The notes: generated from the sequence alone by a model not told the origin. A DNA stretch of 64,000 bases from Gemmiger sp. An87 (GCF_002159185.1 NZ_NFHD01000008.1:1-64000); one strand, 5' to 3'; positions 26,319-35,205 are shown, numbered from the stretch's first letter. Numbers and translations: made by a program.

Positions 26319-28013
26319 ATGAAAATTCTGATTGTGGGCGGTGTGGCCGGCGGCGCCGGCACCGCTGCCCGGCTGCGCCGCAACGATGAAAACGCCGAAA
26401 TCATTCTGTTTGAAAAGGGCGAGTACATCTCGTTTGCCAACTGCGGCCTGCCCTATTACATCGGCGGAGCCATCACCGAGCGGGAGGCGCTGCAGCTGCA
26501 GACCCCCGAGGCCTTCCACGCCCGCTTCAACGTGGATGTGCGGGTAAACAATGAGGTTCTTTCGGTGAACAGCGCCGAAAAGACCGTATCCGTGAAGAAC
26601 CACGCCACCGGCGAGACCTACACCGAAGACTACGATGCGCTGGTGCTCTCGCCGGGCGCTTCGCCCATCCGCCCGCCCTTTGACGGCATCGGGAAAAACC
26701 ACGTGTTCACCCTGCGCAACATTCCGGACACCTACGCCATCTACGACCACATCGCCGCCGCCAAGCCCCGCACTGCCGCCGTGATCGGCGCGGGCTTCAT
26801 CGGTCTGGAAATGGCCGAGAACCTGGCCGACCGGGGCATCGCCGTGTCGGTGATCGAGGGCGCGGACCACGTGATGGCCCCGCTGGACGGCGACATGGCC
26901 CACCTGGTACACAACCGCATCCGCGCCGCGGGCATGGGGCTGTATCTGGGCAAAAAGTGCGCGGGCTTCACCGAGAACACCGTGCTGCTGGAAAGCGGCG
27001 AGGCCGTTCCCGCCGACATGGTGATCCTGTCCATCGGCGTGCGGCCCGAGACCGCCTTTTTGGCGGGCAGCGGCGTGGAGCTGGGCGCACGGGGCGAGAT
27101 CCTGGTGGACGAGCAGCTGCGCACCAGCGTGCCGGACATCTACGCTTTGGGCGACGCGGCCACCGTGACCAATCTGGTGAGCGGCGCGCGGCAGGTGATT
27201 CCCCTGGCAGGCCCCGCCAACAAGCAGGCCCGCATCGTGGCGGACGTGATCTGCGGCAAGAAAGCCGCCTACAAGGGCAGCATCGGCACCTCGGTGATGA
27301 AGTTCTTCGATATGACCGTGGCCGCCGCCGGTGAAAAGGAAGAGAGCCTGCGCGCCGCAGGCACCGCCTTCCGCAAAAGCTACACCGTATCTGCCAGCCA
27401 CGCGGGCTACTACCCGGGCGGCACCCAGATGTTCGTGAAGCTGCTCTACAGCCCCGAGGGCCGGGTGCTGGGCGCTCAGATCGTGGGCGGCGAAGGGGTG
27501 GACAAGCGCATCGACGCGCTGGCCATCGCCATCCGCTTCGGCATGACCGTGTACGACCTGGAGGAGATGGAGCTGGCCTACGCGCCCCCCTTCTCCAGCG
27601 CGAAGGACCCGGTGAACATGGCGGGCTTCGTGGCCCAGAACCTTTTGGAGGGCAATGTGGAGCTGTTCTACGCCGAGGACGTGGAAAGCCTGCCGGAGGA
27701 CGCCGTGAAGCTGGACGTGCGCAACCCGGAGGAGCTGGCCGAACTGGGCGAGATTCCCGGCTTTGTGAACATTCCGCTGAACCAGCTGCGCCAGCGGCTG
27801 GACGAGATCGACCTGACCCGGCCGGTGTATGTGACCTGCCAGGTGGGCCTGCGGGGCTATGTGGCCGCCCGCATCCTTGCGCAGAAGGGCGCAAAGGTGT
27901 ATGATCTTTCCGGCGGGTATGCCTTCTACAACGCCCGCCGCACCGATCTGGCCGGCCGGGCGGACAAGGGCGGCAACACCTGCGCCGCCTGCGGCATGCA
28001 GATCACTCGATAA
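26319..28013 (+). CDS. CoA-disulfide reductase with C-terminal rhodanese domain
   Basis: A 564-residue FAD-dependent pyridine-nucleotide-disulfide oxidoreductase. The FAD motif GGVAGGAGTAARLRR is at 7-21, the single redox cysteine C42 is in SFANCGLPYYIGG, the NAD(P)H motif VIGAGFIGLEMAE is near 155-167, and a rhodanese domain (about 470-545) has catalytic cysteine C507 (VTCQVGLRGY). Such fusions reduce CoA persulfide, polysulfide or sulfur. The C-terminus stops at CAACGMQITR (C555, C558), where longer homologues continue into a TusA domain (CGMQCPGP), so the TusA module is absent. It fits handling of sulfur released by the neighbouring lyase and desulfidase. Confidence 0.92.
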   Translation: MKILIVGGVAGGAGTAARLRRNDENAEIILFEKGEYISFANCGLPYYIGGAITEREALQLQTPEAFHARFNVDVRVNNEVLSVNSAEKTVSVKNHATGETYTEDYDALVLSPGASPIRPPFDGIGKNHVFTLRNIPDTYAIYDHIAAAKPRTAAVIGAGFIGLEMAENLADRGIAVSVIEGADHVMAPLDGDMAHLVHNRIRAAGMGLYLGKKCAGFTENTVLLESGEAVPADMVILSIGVRPETAFLAGSGVELGARGEILVDEQLRTSVPDIYALGDAATVTNLVSGARQVIPLAGPANKQARIVADVICGKKAAYKGSIGTSVMKFFDMTVAAAGEKEESLRAAGTAFRKSYTVSASHAGYYPGGTQMFVKLLYSPEGRVLGAQIVGGEGVDKRIDALAIAIRFGMTVYDLEEMELAYAPPFSSAKDPVNMAGFVAQNLLEGNVELFYAEDVESLPEDAVKLDVRNPEELAELGEIPGFVNIPLNQLRQRLDEIDLTRPVYVTCQVGLRGYVAARILAQKGAKVYDLSGGYAFYNARRTDLAGRADKGGNTCAACGMQITR

Positions 28014-28031
28014 AAAGGAGCGCAAGACAAA

Positions 28032-29318
28032 ATGCTGGACCGTACTGTTTACGATACCTATGTTCGAATCCTCACCCGCGAGCTGGTGCCCGCGCTGGGC
28101 TGCACCGAGCCCATCGCCATCGCGCTGGCGGCTGCCAAGGCCCGCGAGGTGCTGGGCGAGGAGCCCCGCCGCCTGGTGGTGAAATGCAGCGGCAACATTA
28201 TCAAGAACGCCAAGGGCGTGATCGTGCCCACCACCGGCAACATGCGCGGCATCGACACCAGCGCCGTGCTGGGCGCGCTGGCGGGCAACGCCTCGCTGGG
28301 CCTGGAGGTGCTGAGCAAGGTTGGCCCCGCCGACCTGGAGGCCACCCGCCAGATGCTGGCCCAGGGCGTTTGCACCGTGGAGCTGCTGGACACCCCCTCC
28401 CGCCTGCACATCATTGTGGAGATCACCGGCGACAGCCACACCGCCCTGGCCGAGATCCGGGATGAGCACACCAACGTGGTGCGCATCGAGCGGGACGGCG
28501 AGCGCCTGTTCTACAAGGAAGTGGAAGAGGTGGCCGACGAGGACGACGGCGACCTGGACGCACTGAACCTGGCGGACATTCTGGAATTTGCCAACACCGT
28601 TGAGCTGGACGACATTCGCCCCATCATCAAGCGGCAGATCGAATACAACACCCGCATTGCCCAGGAGGGCATGACCCACGCCTACGGCGGCCGGGTGGGC
28701 GCTACCCTGATGCGCCACTACGGCGGCGACGTGCGTGTGCGCGCCCGTGCGCTGGCCGCCGCGGGCAGCGACGCCCGCATGGGCGGCTGCGTGCTGCCGG
28801 TGGTCATCAACTCGGGCAGCGGCAACCAGGGCATCACCTGCTCGGTGCCCATCATCGTGTATGCCAAGTACCTGGCCGCCACCGAGGAGACCCTGTACCG
28901 GGCGCTGGTGCTGAGCAACCTGACCGCCCTGCTGCAAAAGCGCGGCATCGGCCGTCTGAGCGCCTTCTGCGGCGCGGTTTGCGCGGCCTGCGGCAGCGGC
29001 GCGGGCATCACCTACCTGCACGGCGGCGACTACGACGCCATCAGCCGCACCATCACCAACACCCTGGCCAACGCCTCCGGTATCGTGTGCGACGGCGCCA
29101 AGGGCAGCTGCGCCGCAAAAATCGCCACCTCGGTGGACGCGGCCATTCTGGCCCACGAGATGTCGCTGGACGGCAACACCTTCGGCGCGGGCGAGGGCCT
29201 GGTGAAGGACAATGTGGAGCAGACCATCGCCAGCATCGGCCGCATGGCCGCCGACGGCATGCGTGAGACCGACAGCGAGATTCTGCGCATCATGATCGAT
29301 CAGGGCTCCGGCTGCTGA
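28032..29318 (+). CDS. cyuA: L-cysteine desulfidase / serine dehydratase family (CyuA/YhaM)
   Basis: A 428-residue protein of the UPF0597/CyuA family, iron-sulfur enzymes that break L-cysteine to pyruvate, ammonia and sulfide (some members are annotated as L-serine ammonia-lyase). Candidate cluster and catalytic cysteines are C24 (ALGCTEPIA), those in CGAVCAACGSGAG, and CDGAKGSC. The start has AAAAGGAGCG upstream, 18 bases after the reductase stop. It is last in the sigma-54-controlled series and is followed by a strong terminator. In context, cysteine is the more likely substrate than serine. Confidence 0.88.
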   Translation: MLDRTVYDTYVRILTRELVPALGCTEPIAIALAAAKAREVLGEEPRRLVVKCSGNIIKNAKGVIVPTTGNMRGIDTSAVLGALAGNASLGLEVLSKVGPADLEATRQMLAQGVCTVELLDTPSRLHIIVEITGDSHTALAEIRDEHTNVVRIERDGERLFYKEVEEVADEDDGDLDALNLADILEFANTVELDDIRPIIKRQIEYNTRIAQEGMTHAYGGRVGATLMRHYGGDVRVRARALAAAGSDARMGGCVLPVVINSGSGNQGITCSVPIIVYAKYLAATEETLYRALVLSNLTALLQKRGIGRLSAFCGAVCAACGSGAGITYLHGGDYDAISRTITNTLANASGIVCDGAKGSCAAKIATSVDAAILAHEMSLDGNTFGAGEGLVKDNVEQTIASIGRMAADGMRETDSEILRIMIDQGSGC

Positions 29319-29365
29319 TCGATTACCACCCGCAAAAACCATCCCTTTCCTCTTCTCTCTTTACT

Positions 29366-29414
29366 AAAAGGCCCGGGGCCGCGTGGCAAAATACCACGCG
29401 GCCCCGGGCCTTTT
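29366..29414. terminator. Bidirectional terminator (perfect 21-bp stem)
   Basis: A perfect 21-bp inverted repeat starting aaaaggcccgggg (29366) and ending at 29414, loop caaaata, has four T on each outer side. It separates the convergent desulfidase and phosphorylase genes. Confidence 0.9.
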
Positions 29415-29463
29415 ATGATTGCACGATAGGGTGAGAAAAAAGCAGGAATTGATGCGGCGGAAC

Positions 29464-31170
29464 TCAGCCCTCCTGGAAGACCACTTCGGTCTTGCCGTTC
29501 TCGCCCACCTCAATGGCAAAGCGCTCGGCGGCCAAGTCCATGGTCAGGGCAGCGGTGTGGCCCTCCTTCTCCCAGCGCAGGGTCAGCTGAGCGGGAGCCG
29601 GGCTCTCCACGGTGAGCTTGGCGTCCCAGCCGAAGGCGGGGCAGCTGTTGCGCAGGCGCAGCAGCTCCAGCTGGCGGCGCACCACCGGCTGCTCCAGCTT
29701 CTCCACCGCCTCCTCCAGGCTCAGGTTGGTGCGGTTGATCTCCTTGTGGCCTGCCCCGCCGCCGCGGCGCACCGCCTCCAGATCGTTTTTGCCCGCGAAC
29801 AGGTCCAGATACCATACCTGGGGCTTGCCGGGCATGAACAGCTGCAGGGCACGGGCCATCAGCATCTTCCGGTCGCTTTCGCCCAGGGCGCTGTAGTAGG
29901 TGCAGTTCACCTGGTAGTACATGTTCTTCGCGCCGTGCAGATCCTTTACCAGGCCGCCACGGCCCTTCAGGGTCTCCACCATGGCCAGGATGCGCTCCTC
30001 GGGCAGCAGGCCCTTCAGGTCCAGCAGGGGGATGCCGTCGTGGCAGCCCAGCATGTTCACCACACGCATGCCCTTTTGCTGGATGTCGTCGATCCAGCGC
30101 ACCAGATACTCAAAGTTTTTGTGCTCGAAGGCATCCAGAATCAGGCCGGGCAGGAAGAAGTCGTAGGTCATGCAGCCCGCCTCGCACAGCTTCTCGTGGG
30201 TCTTCTCCCCGTAGCTGGCGTGGATCTCGGGCAGGATGCTCAAGCCGTATTTCTCGGCAATGCCGCCCACCCGCTGCAACATCTGCCAGGTGTCCGGCTC
30301 GTTGAGGAAGTTCTTTGCGCCGGGGGTCTTGGGGGCGTAGGCGAAGGCATCCAGACGGATGATCTTTGCGCCGTAGTCCGCCAGCTTGTGCAGGGTCTCG
30401 TCGTAGAACTCCCACACCAGCGGCGAGGCCACGTTCAGATCCATCTGGCCCAGATAGCTGCGGCGGCTCTCCAGATGGTCCACCACCGCGGCCTTGTGGG
30501 CCTGGAATTCGCCGAAGTCCATGGCGGCGGGCTTTTCGCCCCGCTCCAGCGCCGCGTTCACCAGGTCCGCAATGCGGCTGGCCGCCTGATACTGGATACC
30601 CAGGCTCTCCACCAGCTCGCTGGCGTCTACCTTGCGGTAGCGCACCTCCTGATAGAAGGTGTTCCAGTAGGGCACCTCGCTGCCGTCCGGCATGCGCACC
30701 ATCAGGATGGGCAGGCCGGGCTTGCGGAAGAACATATCCCGAATCAGCTCGGCATCCGGCTGGATGTAGCCCTCCTGGGCCATCTGGCCGTGTCCTTCCC
30801 AGAACTTGTTCCAGTTGATGAAGAAGTCCTTATAGCGGGAGTTCTCGCCGTTTTTGAGCAGGTCCTGGAACTGGGGCGACAGCACCGAGGCGTGGTTCAG
30901 AATCAGATCGAACTTCAGATCGATGCCCAATTTGCGCAGCGCGTCCAGGTCGGCCTGACCGGCGTAGCACTCGTTCAGGTTGTAGTCGATCACCGAGAAG
31001 CCCCGGTCCAGATCGGTGTTGAAGATGCTGGGCAGGATGTAGAAGGCGTCGAAGGCGCCCTTCATCTCGCCGCGGCCCAGCAGGGCCACGATGTCGGCCA
31101 GGGTGCCGCCCATGCTGTCCGGGTAGGCGTTCAGCATCACACCGGCGGAAAGTGCGGTTTTGTTTTCCAT
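29464..31170 (-). CDS. GH13_18 glycoside phosphorylase (sucrose phosphorylase-like)
   Basis: This 568-residue GH13 subfamily 18 enzyme would use phosphate to split an alpha-glucoside to glucose 1-phosphate plus acceptor. The nucleophile is D274 (IIRLDAFAYAPKTPG), the acid/base is E315 (ILPEIHASYGEK) and the third site is H377-D378 (GCHDGIPLLDLKGLL). The subfamily contains sucrose, sucrose-6-phosphate, glucosylglycerol and glucosylglycerate phosphorylases. Length is above the ~490-505 of classic sucrose phosphorylase, closer to the other specificities, so sucrose is not assured. It follows a P-loop kinase gene by 33 bases on the same strand, divergent from a LacI regulator. Confidence 0.87.
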   Translation of the reverse strand: MENKTALSAGVMLNAYPDSMGGTLADIVALLGRGEMKGAFDAFYILPSIFNTDLDRGFSVIDYNLNECYAGQADLDALRKLGIDLKFDLILNHASVLSPQFQDLLKNGENSRYKDFFINWNKFWEGHGQMAQEGYIQPDAELIRDMFFRKPGLPILMVRMPDGSEVPYWNTFYQEVRYRKVDASELVESLGIQYQAASRIADLVNAALERGEKPAAMDFGEFQAHKAAVVDHLESRRSYLGQMDLNVASPLVWEFYDETLHKLADYGAKIIRLDAFAYAPKTPGAKNFLNEPDTWQMLQRVGGIAEKYGLSILPEIHASYGEKTHEKLCEAGCMTYDFFLPGLILDAFEHKNFEYLVRWIDDIQQKGMRVVNMLGCHDGIPLLDLKGLLPEERILAMVETLKGRGGLVKDLHGAKNMYYQVNCTYYSALGESDRKMLMARALQLFMPGKPQVWYLDLFAGKNDLEAVRRGGGAGHKEINRTNLSLEEAVEKLEQPVVRRQLELLRLRNSCPAFGWDAKLTVESPAPAQLTLRWEKEGHTAALTMDLAAERFAIEVGENGKTEVVFQEG

Positions 31171-31203
31171 TGCTCTGTTCCCCTTTCTCTGTTGTCGCGC
31201 CGC

Positions 31204-32169
31204 TCAGGCGTTGGCCATCAGGGCCTGGTAGTCAGCGTAGCTGAGCAGCTCGCCGCTCTTGGACAGGATCACCGCAGCCTTGTGGGCCTGAGAGGCCAGC
31301 AGGCCCTGCTCGATCTCCAGCACCATGGTGGTGAAGGGGCTGTCCACCTTGCCGTCCCGGTTGCGCTCGCGGCGGTGGGCCATGGTCTCGGCGGGGGTGC
31401 TGTTCAGCAGCACCGGCAGGTCCACACCGGCCAGGTTGTCGTTGTTGCTGTGGGTCCACTCGATGATCAGCACGCTGGTGGCGGAGAAGTCCACAGTCTC
31501 GGTCCACAGCTCGCTGGGGCGGCGGCCCATCCGCTTCAGAGCGATGTGCTCCGCGCCCGCCTGGAACTGGGCGATGATGCTGTTCACCCGGTCGAAGTCG
31601 ATCTCGTTGGGAGTGCCCAGGTAGCCCTTCAGACCACGGCGGCCCGCTGCCTGGTAAACGCTCAGCCAGCCGTACTCGCTGCACAGAGCCGGGTCGGCGT
31701 CCTTGTCCGCCTCCATCAGCTCATGGAGCGTTTCGCTGATTTCGGCGGTGTGCAGACCGGAAGCCACCAGGCCCTTCAGGCCGAAGTCCCGGAACACGCG
31801 CAGACGCTCGGCGTCGTTGTACTCGGGGATGCGGTGGGGGTAGTTGTCGCCGGACAGAATATAACTCTTCGCGCCCAGCTGGCCCAGGTACCAGCCCAGC
31901 AGGGATGCGGTCTCGCTCTTGCCCACGCCGGAGCCGCCGCACACGCTGATCACGCACCGCTGCAGGGGCTTATTCTCCAGGGCGGCGATCATCTTGTCCA
32001 CCAGAACGGGCAGGATGGTCTTCGCCTTGGCCACGTGGCTCTCGGTGATCAGCACCTTGTCGCCGGGCATGTCGCCGTGGGGAATCTCGGCGGGCAGGGT
32101 CATGGAATCCAGACGCTCGGCCAGGCCCTCGCGGGCAGCCTTCAGGGTGTTCAGCAGCGTGTTGTTCAT
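31204..32169 (-). CDS. P-loop small-molecule kinase
   Basis: A 321-residue protein with Walker A GGSGVGKSE (78-86), preceded by VISVC and followed by LSGDNYPHR, which resembles the uridine kinase/phosphoribulokinase/adenylylsulfate kinase clan. An N-terminal ~70-residue helical region is unusual. TATIEWTHSNNDN-like and MAHRRERNRDGK stretches may form the lid and substrate site. It precedes and is probably cotranscribed with the GH13_18 phosphorylase. It may phosphorylate the acceptor released by that enzyme, such as fructose, glycerate or glycerol. The substrate is unproved. AAAGGAGAA lies close to the ATG. Confidence 0.75.
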   Translation of the reverse strand: MNNTLLNTLKAAREGLAERLDSMTLPAEIPHGDMPGDKVLITESHVAKAKTILPVLVDKMIAALENKPLQRCVISVCGGSGVGKSETASLLGWYLGQLGAKSYILSGDNYPHRIPEYNDAERLRVFRDFGLKGLVASGLHTAEISETLHELMEADKDADPALCSEYGWLSVYQAAGRRGLKGYLGTPNEIDFDRVNSIIAQFQAGAEHIALKRMGRRPSELWTETVDFSATSVLIIEWTHSNNDNLAGVDLPVLLNSTPAETMAHRRERNRDGKVDSPFTTMVLEIEQGLLASQAHKAAVILSKSGELLSYADYQALMANA

Positions 32170-32269
32170 AATAAGTTCTCCTTTGCGCTTTGGAATGGAT
32201 GAAAACTTGTTCGGGCAGTGCCGCCTGAGCCGTCAGCCGGCATTGCCTTGGATATCTGCAAAGGCCCGT

Positions 32270-32313
32270 TTGACTTCGCCCCCGCCGCTGTGGGATAATA
32301 CGCATATAGTATT
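32270..32313 (+). promoter_or_regulatory. Promoter and operator of the LacI regulator (shared divergent region)
   Basis: TTGACT (32270-32275), an 18-base spacer and GATAAT (32294-32299) precede the regulator. A palindrome AATAC-N7-GTATT at 32297-32313 overlaps the -10, where the LacI-type protein could repress itself. On the minus strand this palindrome contains a TACTAT that may serve the kinase/phosphorylase promoter. Confidence 0.6.
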
Positions 32314-32339
32314 TGTGCGGCGAGAGGAGCAACGGTCCT

Positions 32340-33320
32340 ATGGCAACTTTAAAAGATGTGGCGCGCCTTTCCGGCGTGACGGTGACCACCATTTCCCGGA
32401 TGCTGAACAACCGGGTCAACGTGAGCGAAAAGACCCGCGCCAAGATTCTGGCGGCCATGGAGGAGCTGGATTATCACCCCAACGAGCTGGCCCAGTCGCT
32501 CATCAAGCAGAAGAGCAGCTTCATCGGGCTGATCGTGCCCTCGGCGAAGAACTTCTTCTTCGGCGCGGTGATCGACTGTGTGGAGCGGCATGTGTGCGCC
32601 AGCGGCTACAAGCTGCTTTTGTGCGTGTCCGACCTGGACGTGCACAAGGAGGTGGAATACTTCCACATGCTGAAAAGCAACAAGGTGGCGGGTGTCATTC
32701 TGGCCAGCCACACCCAGAACCTTTCCGAGCACGTGAACCTGGCCAACCTGCCGCTGGTCACCATCGACCGCACCCTGGCGGACTCGGTGCCCAGCGCCTG
32801 CGCCGACAACTACGCCGGCGGCCGCCTGGCGGCGGAGCATCTGCTGGACCGGGGCTGCCGTCAGCTTGCCTACATCAGCGGCAGCGCGGGCATCGAGATG
32901 GACGCCAACAAGCGCTGGGTGGGCTTCTGCGATGTGTGCCGCGAGCGGGGAGCCGAACCTCCGGTGATGGTGGACGCCAGCGAGCGTGACTTCATCGCCA
33001 TGCGCTACGAGCCGCTGATCCACCAGCTGTTCCAGGAGCACCCGGAGGTGGACGGGGTGTTCTCGTCCAACGATATCATTGCCGCCCAGGTACTGCAGTA
33101 TTGCAGCCAGCAGGGCATCGAGGTGCCCGGCCGGATGAAGGTGGTGGGCTACGACGACACCGACCTTGCCTGCCTGACCACCCCGCCCCTGACCACCATC
33201 CACCAGCCGGTGGAGGACATCTGCCGCTGGGCAGTGGATCGGATCGTGGCCGGCGAAAGCGCCGGTGCGCCGGAAGCAAGGGTCTTCCCGGTGGAGCTGA
33301 TCTGCCGCCAGAGCACCTGA
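32340..33320 (+). CDS. LacI-family transcriptional regulator
   Basis: A 326-residue regulator with an N-terminal LacI helix-turn-helix (LKDVARLSGVTVTTISRMLNN, residues 4-24) and a hinge ELDYHPNELAQSL. A periplasmic-binding-protein-like effector domain (about 62-326) ends with a typical FPVELICRQST. GAGAGGAGC precedes the ATG. It is divergent from the kinase/phosphorylase pair and most likely represses it until the glycoside or a product binds. Confidence 0.92.
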   Translation: MATLKDVARLSGVTVTTISRMLNNRVNVSEKTRAKILAAMEELDYHPNELAQSLIKQKSSFIGLIVPSAKNFFFGAVIDCVERHVCASGYKLLLCVSDLDVHKEVEYFHMLKSNKVAGVILASHTQNLSEHVNLANLPLVTIDRTLADSVPSACADNYAGGRLAAEHLLDRGCRQLAYISGSAGIEMDANKRWVGFCDVCRERGAEPPVMVDASERDFIAMRYEPLIHQLFQEHPEVDGVFSSNDIIAAQVLQYCSQQGIEVPGRMKVVGYDDTDLACLTTPPLTTIHQPVEDICRWAVDRIVAGESAGAPEARVFPVELICRQST

Positions 33321-33350
33321 AACTCCCCTGTTCCTCCCTCATGATAAAAG

Positions 33351-33392
33351 ATGCGGGGCAAAATGTCAATCGTTTGACATTTTGCCCCGCAT
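33351..33392 (-). terminator. Terminator of the deacetylase-like pair
   Basis: A perfect 19-bp inverted repeat (33351-33369 / 33374-33392, loop of 4) is followed on the minus strand by CTTTTATC. Confidence 0.7.
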
Positions 33393-33399
33393 ACAAAAT

Positions 33400-33447
33400 A
33401 TGCCCTCGCTTTTGTGGATTTTTACCAAAAGCGAGGGCATTGTTGTT
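33400..33447 (+). terminator. Terminator of the LacI regulator gene
   Basis: A perfect 15-bp inverted repeat (33400-33414 / 33426-33440) is followed on plus by TGTTGTTT. It is adjacent to the minus-strand terminator, so each convergent unit has its own hairpin. Confidence 0.6.
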
Positions 33448-33469
33448 TCGGAATCTGCTGCCGAAGCGG

Positions 33470-34336
33470 TCAGGCCAGGCCCTGCTGCTCCAGCACGTGG
33501 CGGGCCACCGCCGCGTTGGTGTCAATCCAGGCACCCCGGCTGATCATATAGCCGATCAGGGTGCGCAGCATCTGCACCCGGCTGGCCCGGCCGATGAACT
33601 GGGGATGCAGCACGAAGTTGATCATCCGGCCTTCATCCGCCAGAAAATCGAACTCCTCCTTCCAGATCTCCAGCATCTGGGCGGGGGATTTCAGCTCGTA
33701 GCGCTCGGGGGCGCTGTCGGTGTAGAAATCGTAGGCGGTGTCGTCAAAGATGGAATCCTTGGGCACCTCCACCAGCGGTACCGGCCTGCCGTTCACGCTG
33801 TGCAGGAAGGGGCCGTCGCTGTCCCGCCAGTTGGAGCTGGCGATGTAGCCCCGCTCCACCAAAAGGTCAACGGTATAGTCGTGAATCACCCCGCCGGGGG
33901 CCCGGTGGCTCACCATCTGCTGGCCGGTCAGGTCCCGGATCAGGGCCTCGCACCGCTCCATGGTGGCCTGCTCCTGGGCGCGGGTGGTGGTGGAAAATTC
34001 CTCGTGATAATAGCCGTGGAAGCCGATCTCGTGGCCCCGGGCGGCGATCTCCTTCACCACCTGGGGATACTGGTCCGCCACCACGCCGGGCACAAAAAAG
34101 GTGGCCTTCAGGCCGAAGTCATCCAGCATGGCCAGCAGGCGGGGCACCCCCTGCACCGGGCCGTAGGCCCCACGGGACAGGTTGGTGATGTGGTCGGCGT
34201 TGCCGTCGCCCCGGGTGGTCCACATGGTCTCGGCATCCAGGTCAAAGCCCAGCATCACCGCAATCCGCTTGCCGCCGGGCCAGCGGATGCTCAGATCCCG
34301 GTTGCCCGGCCAGTTCTCATACAGCTTGCTGCTCAC
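33470..34336 (-). CDS. Polysaccharide deacetylase-family hydrolase, paralogue 1
   Basis: A 288-residue NodB/CE4-fold protein of the PuuE-like (allantoinase/polysaccharide deacetylase) branch. Likely metal and catalytic residues are in GFDLDAET and GHEIGFHGYYHEE, with LHPQFIGRASR near the C-terminus. It lacks a signal peptide, so it acts inside the cell on a small molecule rather than cell-wall glycan. I chose the GTG at 34336, which overlaps the stop of the upstream paralogue (GTGA) and follows AGGGGGAG by 7 bases. The ATG at 34357 overlaps that site. About half its positions match the upstream paralogue. Confidence 0.82.
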   Translation of the reverse strand: MSSKLYENWPGNRDLSIRWPGGKRIAVMLGFDLDAETMWTTRGDGNADHITNLSRGAYGPVQGVPRLLAMLDDFGLKATFFVPGVVADQYPQVVKEIAARGHEIGFHGYYHEEFSTTTRAQEQATMERCEALIRDLTGQQMVSHRAPGGVIHDYTVDLLVERGYIASSNWRDSDGPFLHSVNGRPVPLVEVPKDSIFDDTAYDFYTDSAPERYELKSPAQMLEIWKEEFDFLADEGRMINFVLHPQFIGRASRVQMLRTLIGYMISRGAWIDTNAAVARHVLEQQGLA

Positions 34337-35205
34337 TGCGCATCTCCCCCTTCCCACTCCAGCACATAGCGGGCCACCTCTTCACAGGTGGCAATCCAGG
34401 CGCCCCGGCTCTTTGCGTGGGCAATGAAATCCCCCAGCATGGCCGCCCGGCTGGACCGGCCGATCATCTGCGGATGCAGCTTGAGCACCAGAATCTTGTC
34501 GCCCTCTGCGGCCAGCGCGTCCAGCTCGGCGCACCAGTCCGCCAGCACCTGCCGGTTGGGATACATGCTGCGCACCGCCGGGTCGCTGAAGGTAAAGTAA
34601 TAATAGGTGAAATCATCCAGCATCACGTCGCCGGGCAGCTCCACCAGCGCCCGGCCGGTCTCATCCTGCGGCCACAGGTAGGCCCAGTCCCGGTCCTTCA
34701 TGGAGGAGCTGTACAGATAGCCCCGCTGGCGCAGCAGCTTCGGGGTGAAGGGATGGATGATGCTCTCCGGTCCCCGGTGGCCCACCGGCTTTTTGCCGGT
34801 GACGGATTCCAGCAGCGCCTCGCTCTTTTCCAGAATGGCCTGCTCCTCCTCTTCCGAAATGCCCCGCCGGGACTCGTGCAGATAGCCGTGGGCCGCCAGC
34901 TCATGGCCCGCCGCGTGAATCCGCTTCACCTGCTCCGGGTACCGCTCCACCACCACGCCGGGCACAAAGAAGGTGCCCTTCACGCCGTGATCCTCCAGCA
35001 CCTGCAAGCAGCGAGCCAGACCGGTGTGGGGGCCGTACTCGCCCCGGGACTGGTCGGTGAAGCCGATTTTGGTGCCCTTGCTCTCGGCCCGGGAGATGCG
35101 CAGAAACTCCGCGTCGAAATCGAAGGTGAGCATCACCGCCACACGGGCCCCGCCGGGCCAGCGGATGCCCGGGCCGTTGGTTTTGCCGTCCGCTTCAAAT
35201 TGCAT
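34333..35205 (-). CDS. Polysaccharide deacetylase-family hydrolase, paralogue 2
   Basis: A 290-residue cytosolic protein of the same PuuE-like CE4 branch. Motifs are TFDFDAEF, GHELAAHGYLHES, GHRGPES and LHPQMIGRSSR. The duplicate shares the opening IRWPGG-R-AVML with paralogue 1. ATG 35205 has GGAGTG seven bases upstream. Translational coupling through GTGA suggests equal amounts, possibly a hetero-oligomer. The substrate is unknown. Allantoin use is not supported by any purine genes nearby. Confidence 0.82.
   Translation of the reverse strand: MQFEADGKTNGPGIRWPGGARVAVMLTFDFDAEFLRISRAESKGTKIGFTDQSRGEYGPHTGLARCLQVLEDHGVKGTFFVPGVVVERYPEQVKRIHAAGHELAAHGYLHESRRGISEEEEQAILEKSEALLESVTGKKPVGHRGPESIIHPFTPKLLRQRGYLYSSSMKDRDWAYLWPQDETGRALVELPGDVMLDDFTYYYFTFSDPAVRSMYPNRQVLADWCAELDALAAEGDKILVLKLHPQMIGRSSRAAMLGDFIAHAKSRGAWIATCEEVARYVLEWEGGDAQ

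Noticed and set aside
29366-29414. 21-bp perfect inverted repeat as an insertion-sequence remnant
   Set aside because: Flanking T-runs on both sides and position between convergent genes fit a bidirectional terminator.
33351-33440. Paired perfect hairpins as recombination (attC-like) or transposon ends
   Set aside because: Each is positioned as a terminator for one of two convergent genes; no integrase, target duplication or matching ends are seen.
33470-35205. Allantoinase assignment for the PuuE-like pair
   Set aside because: No purine or ureide genes are nearby; the fold family covers many substrates.
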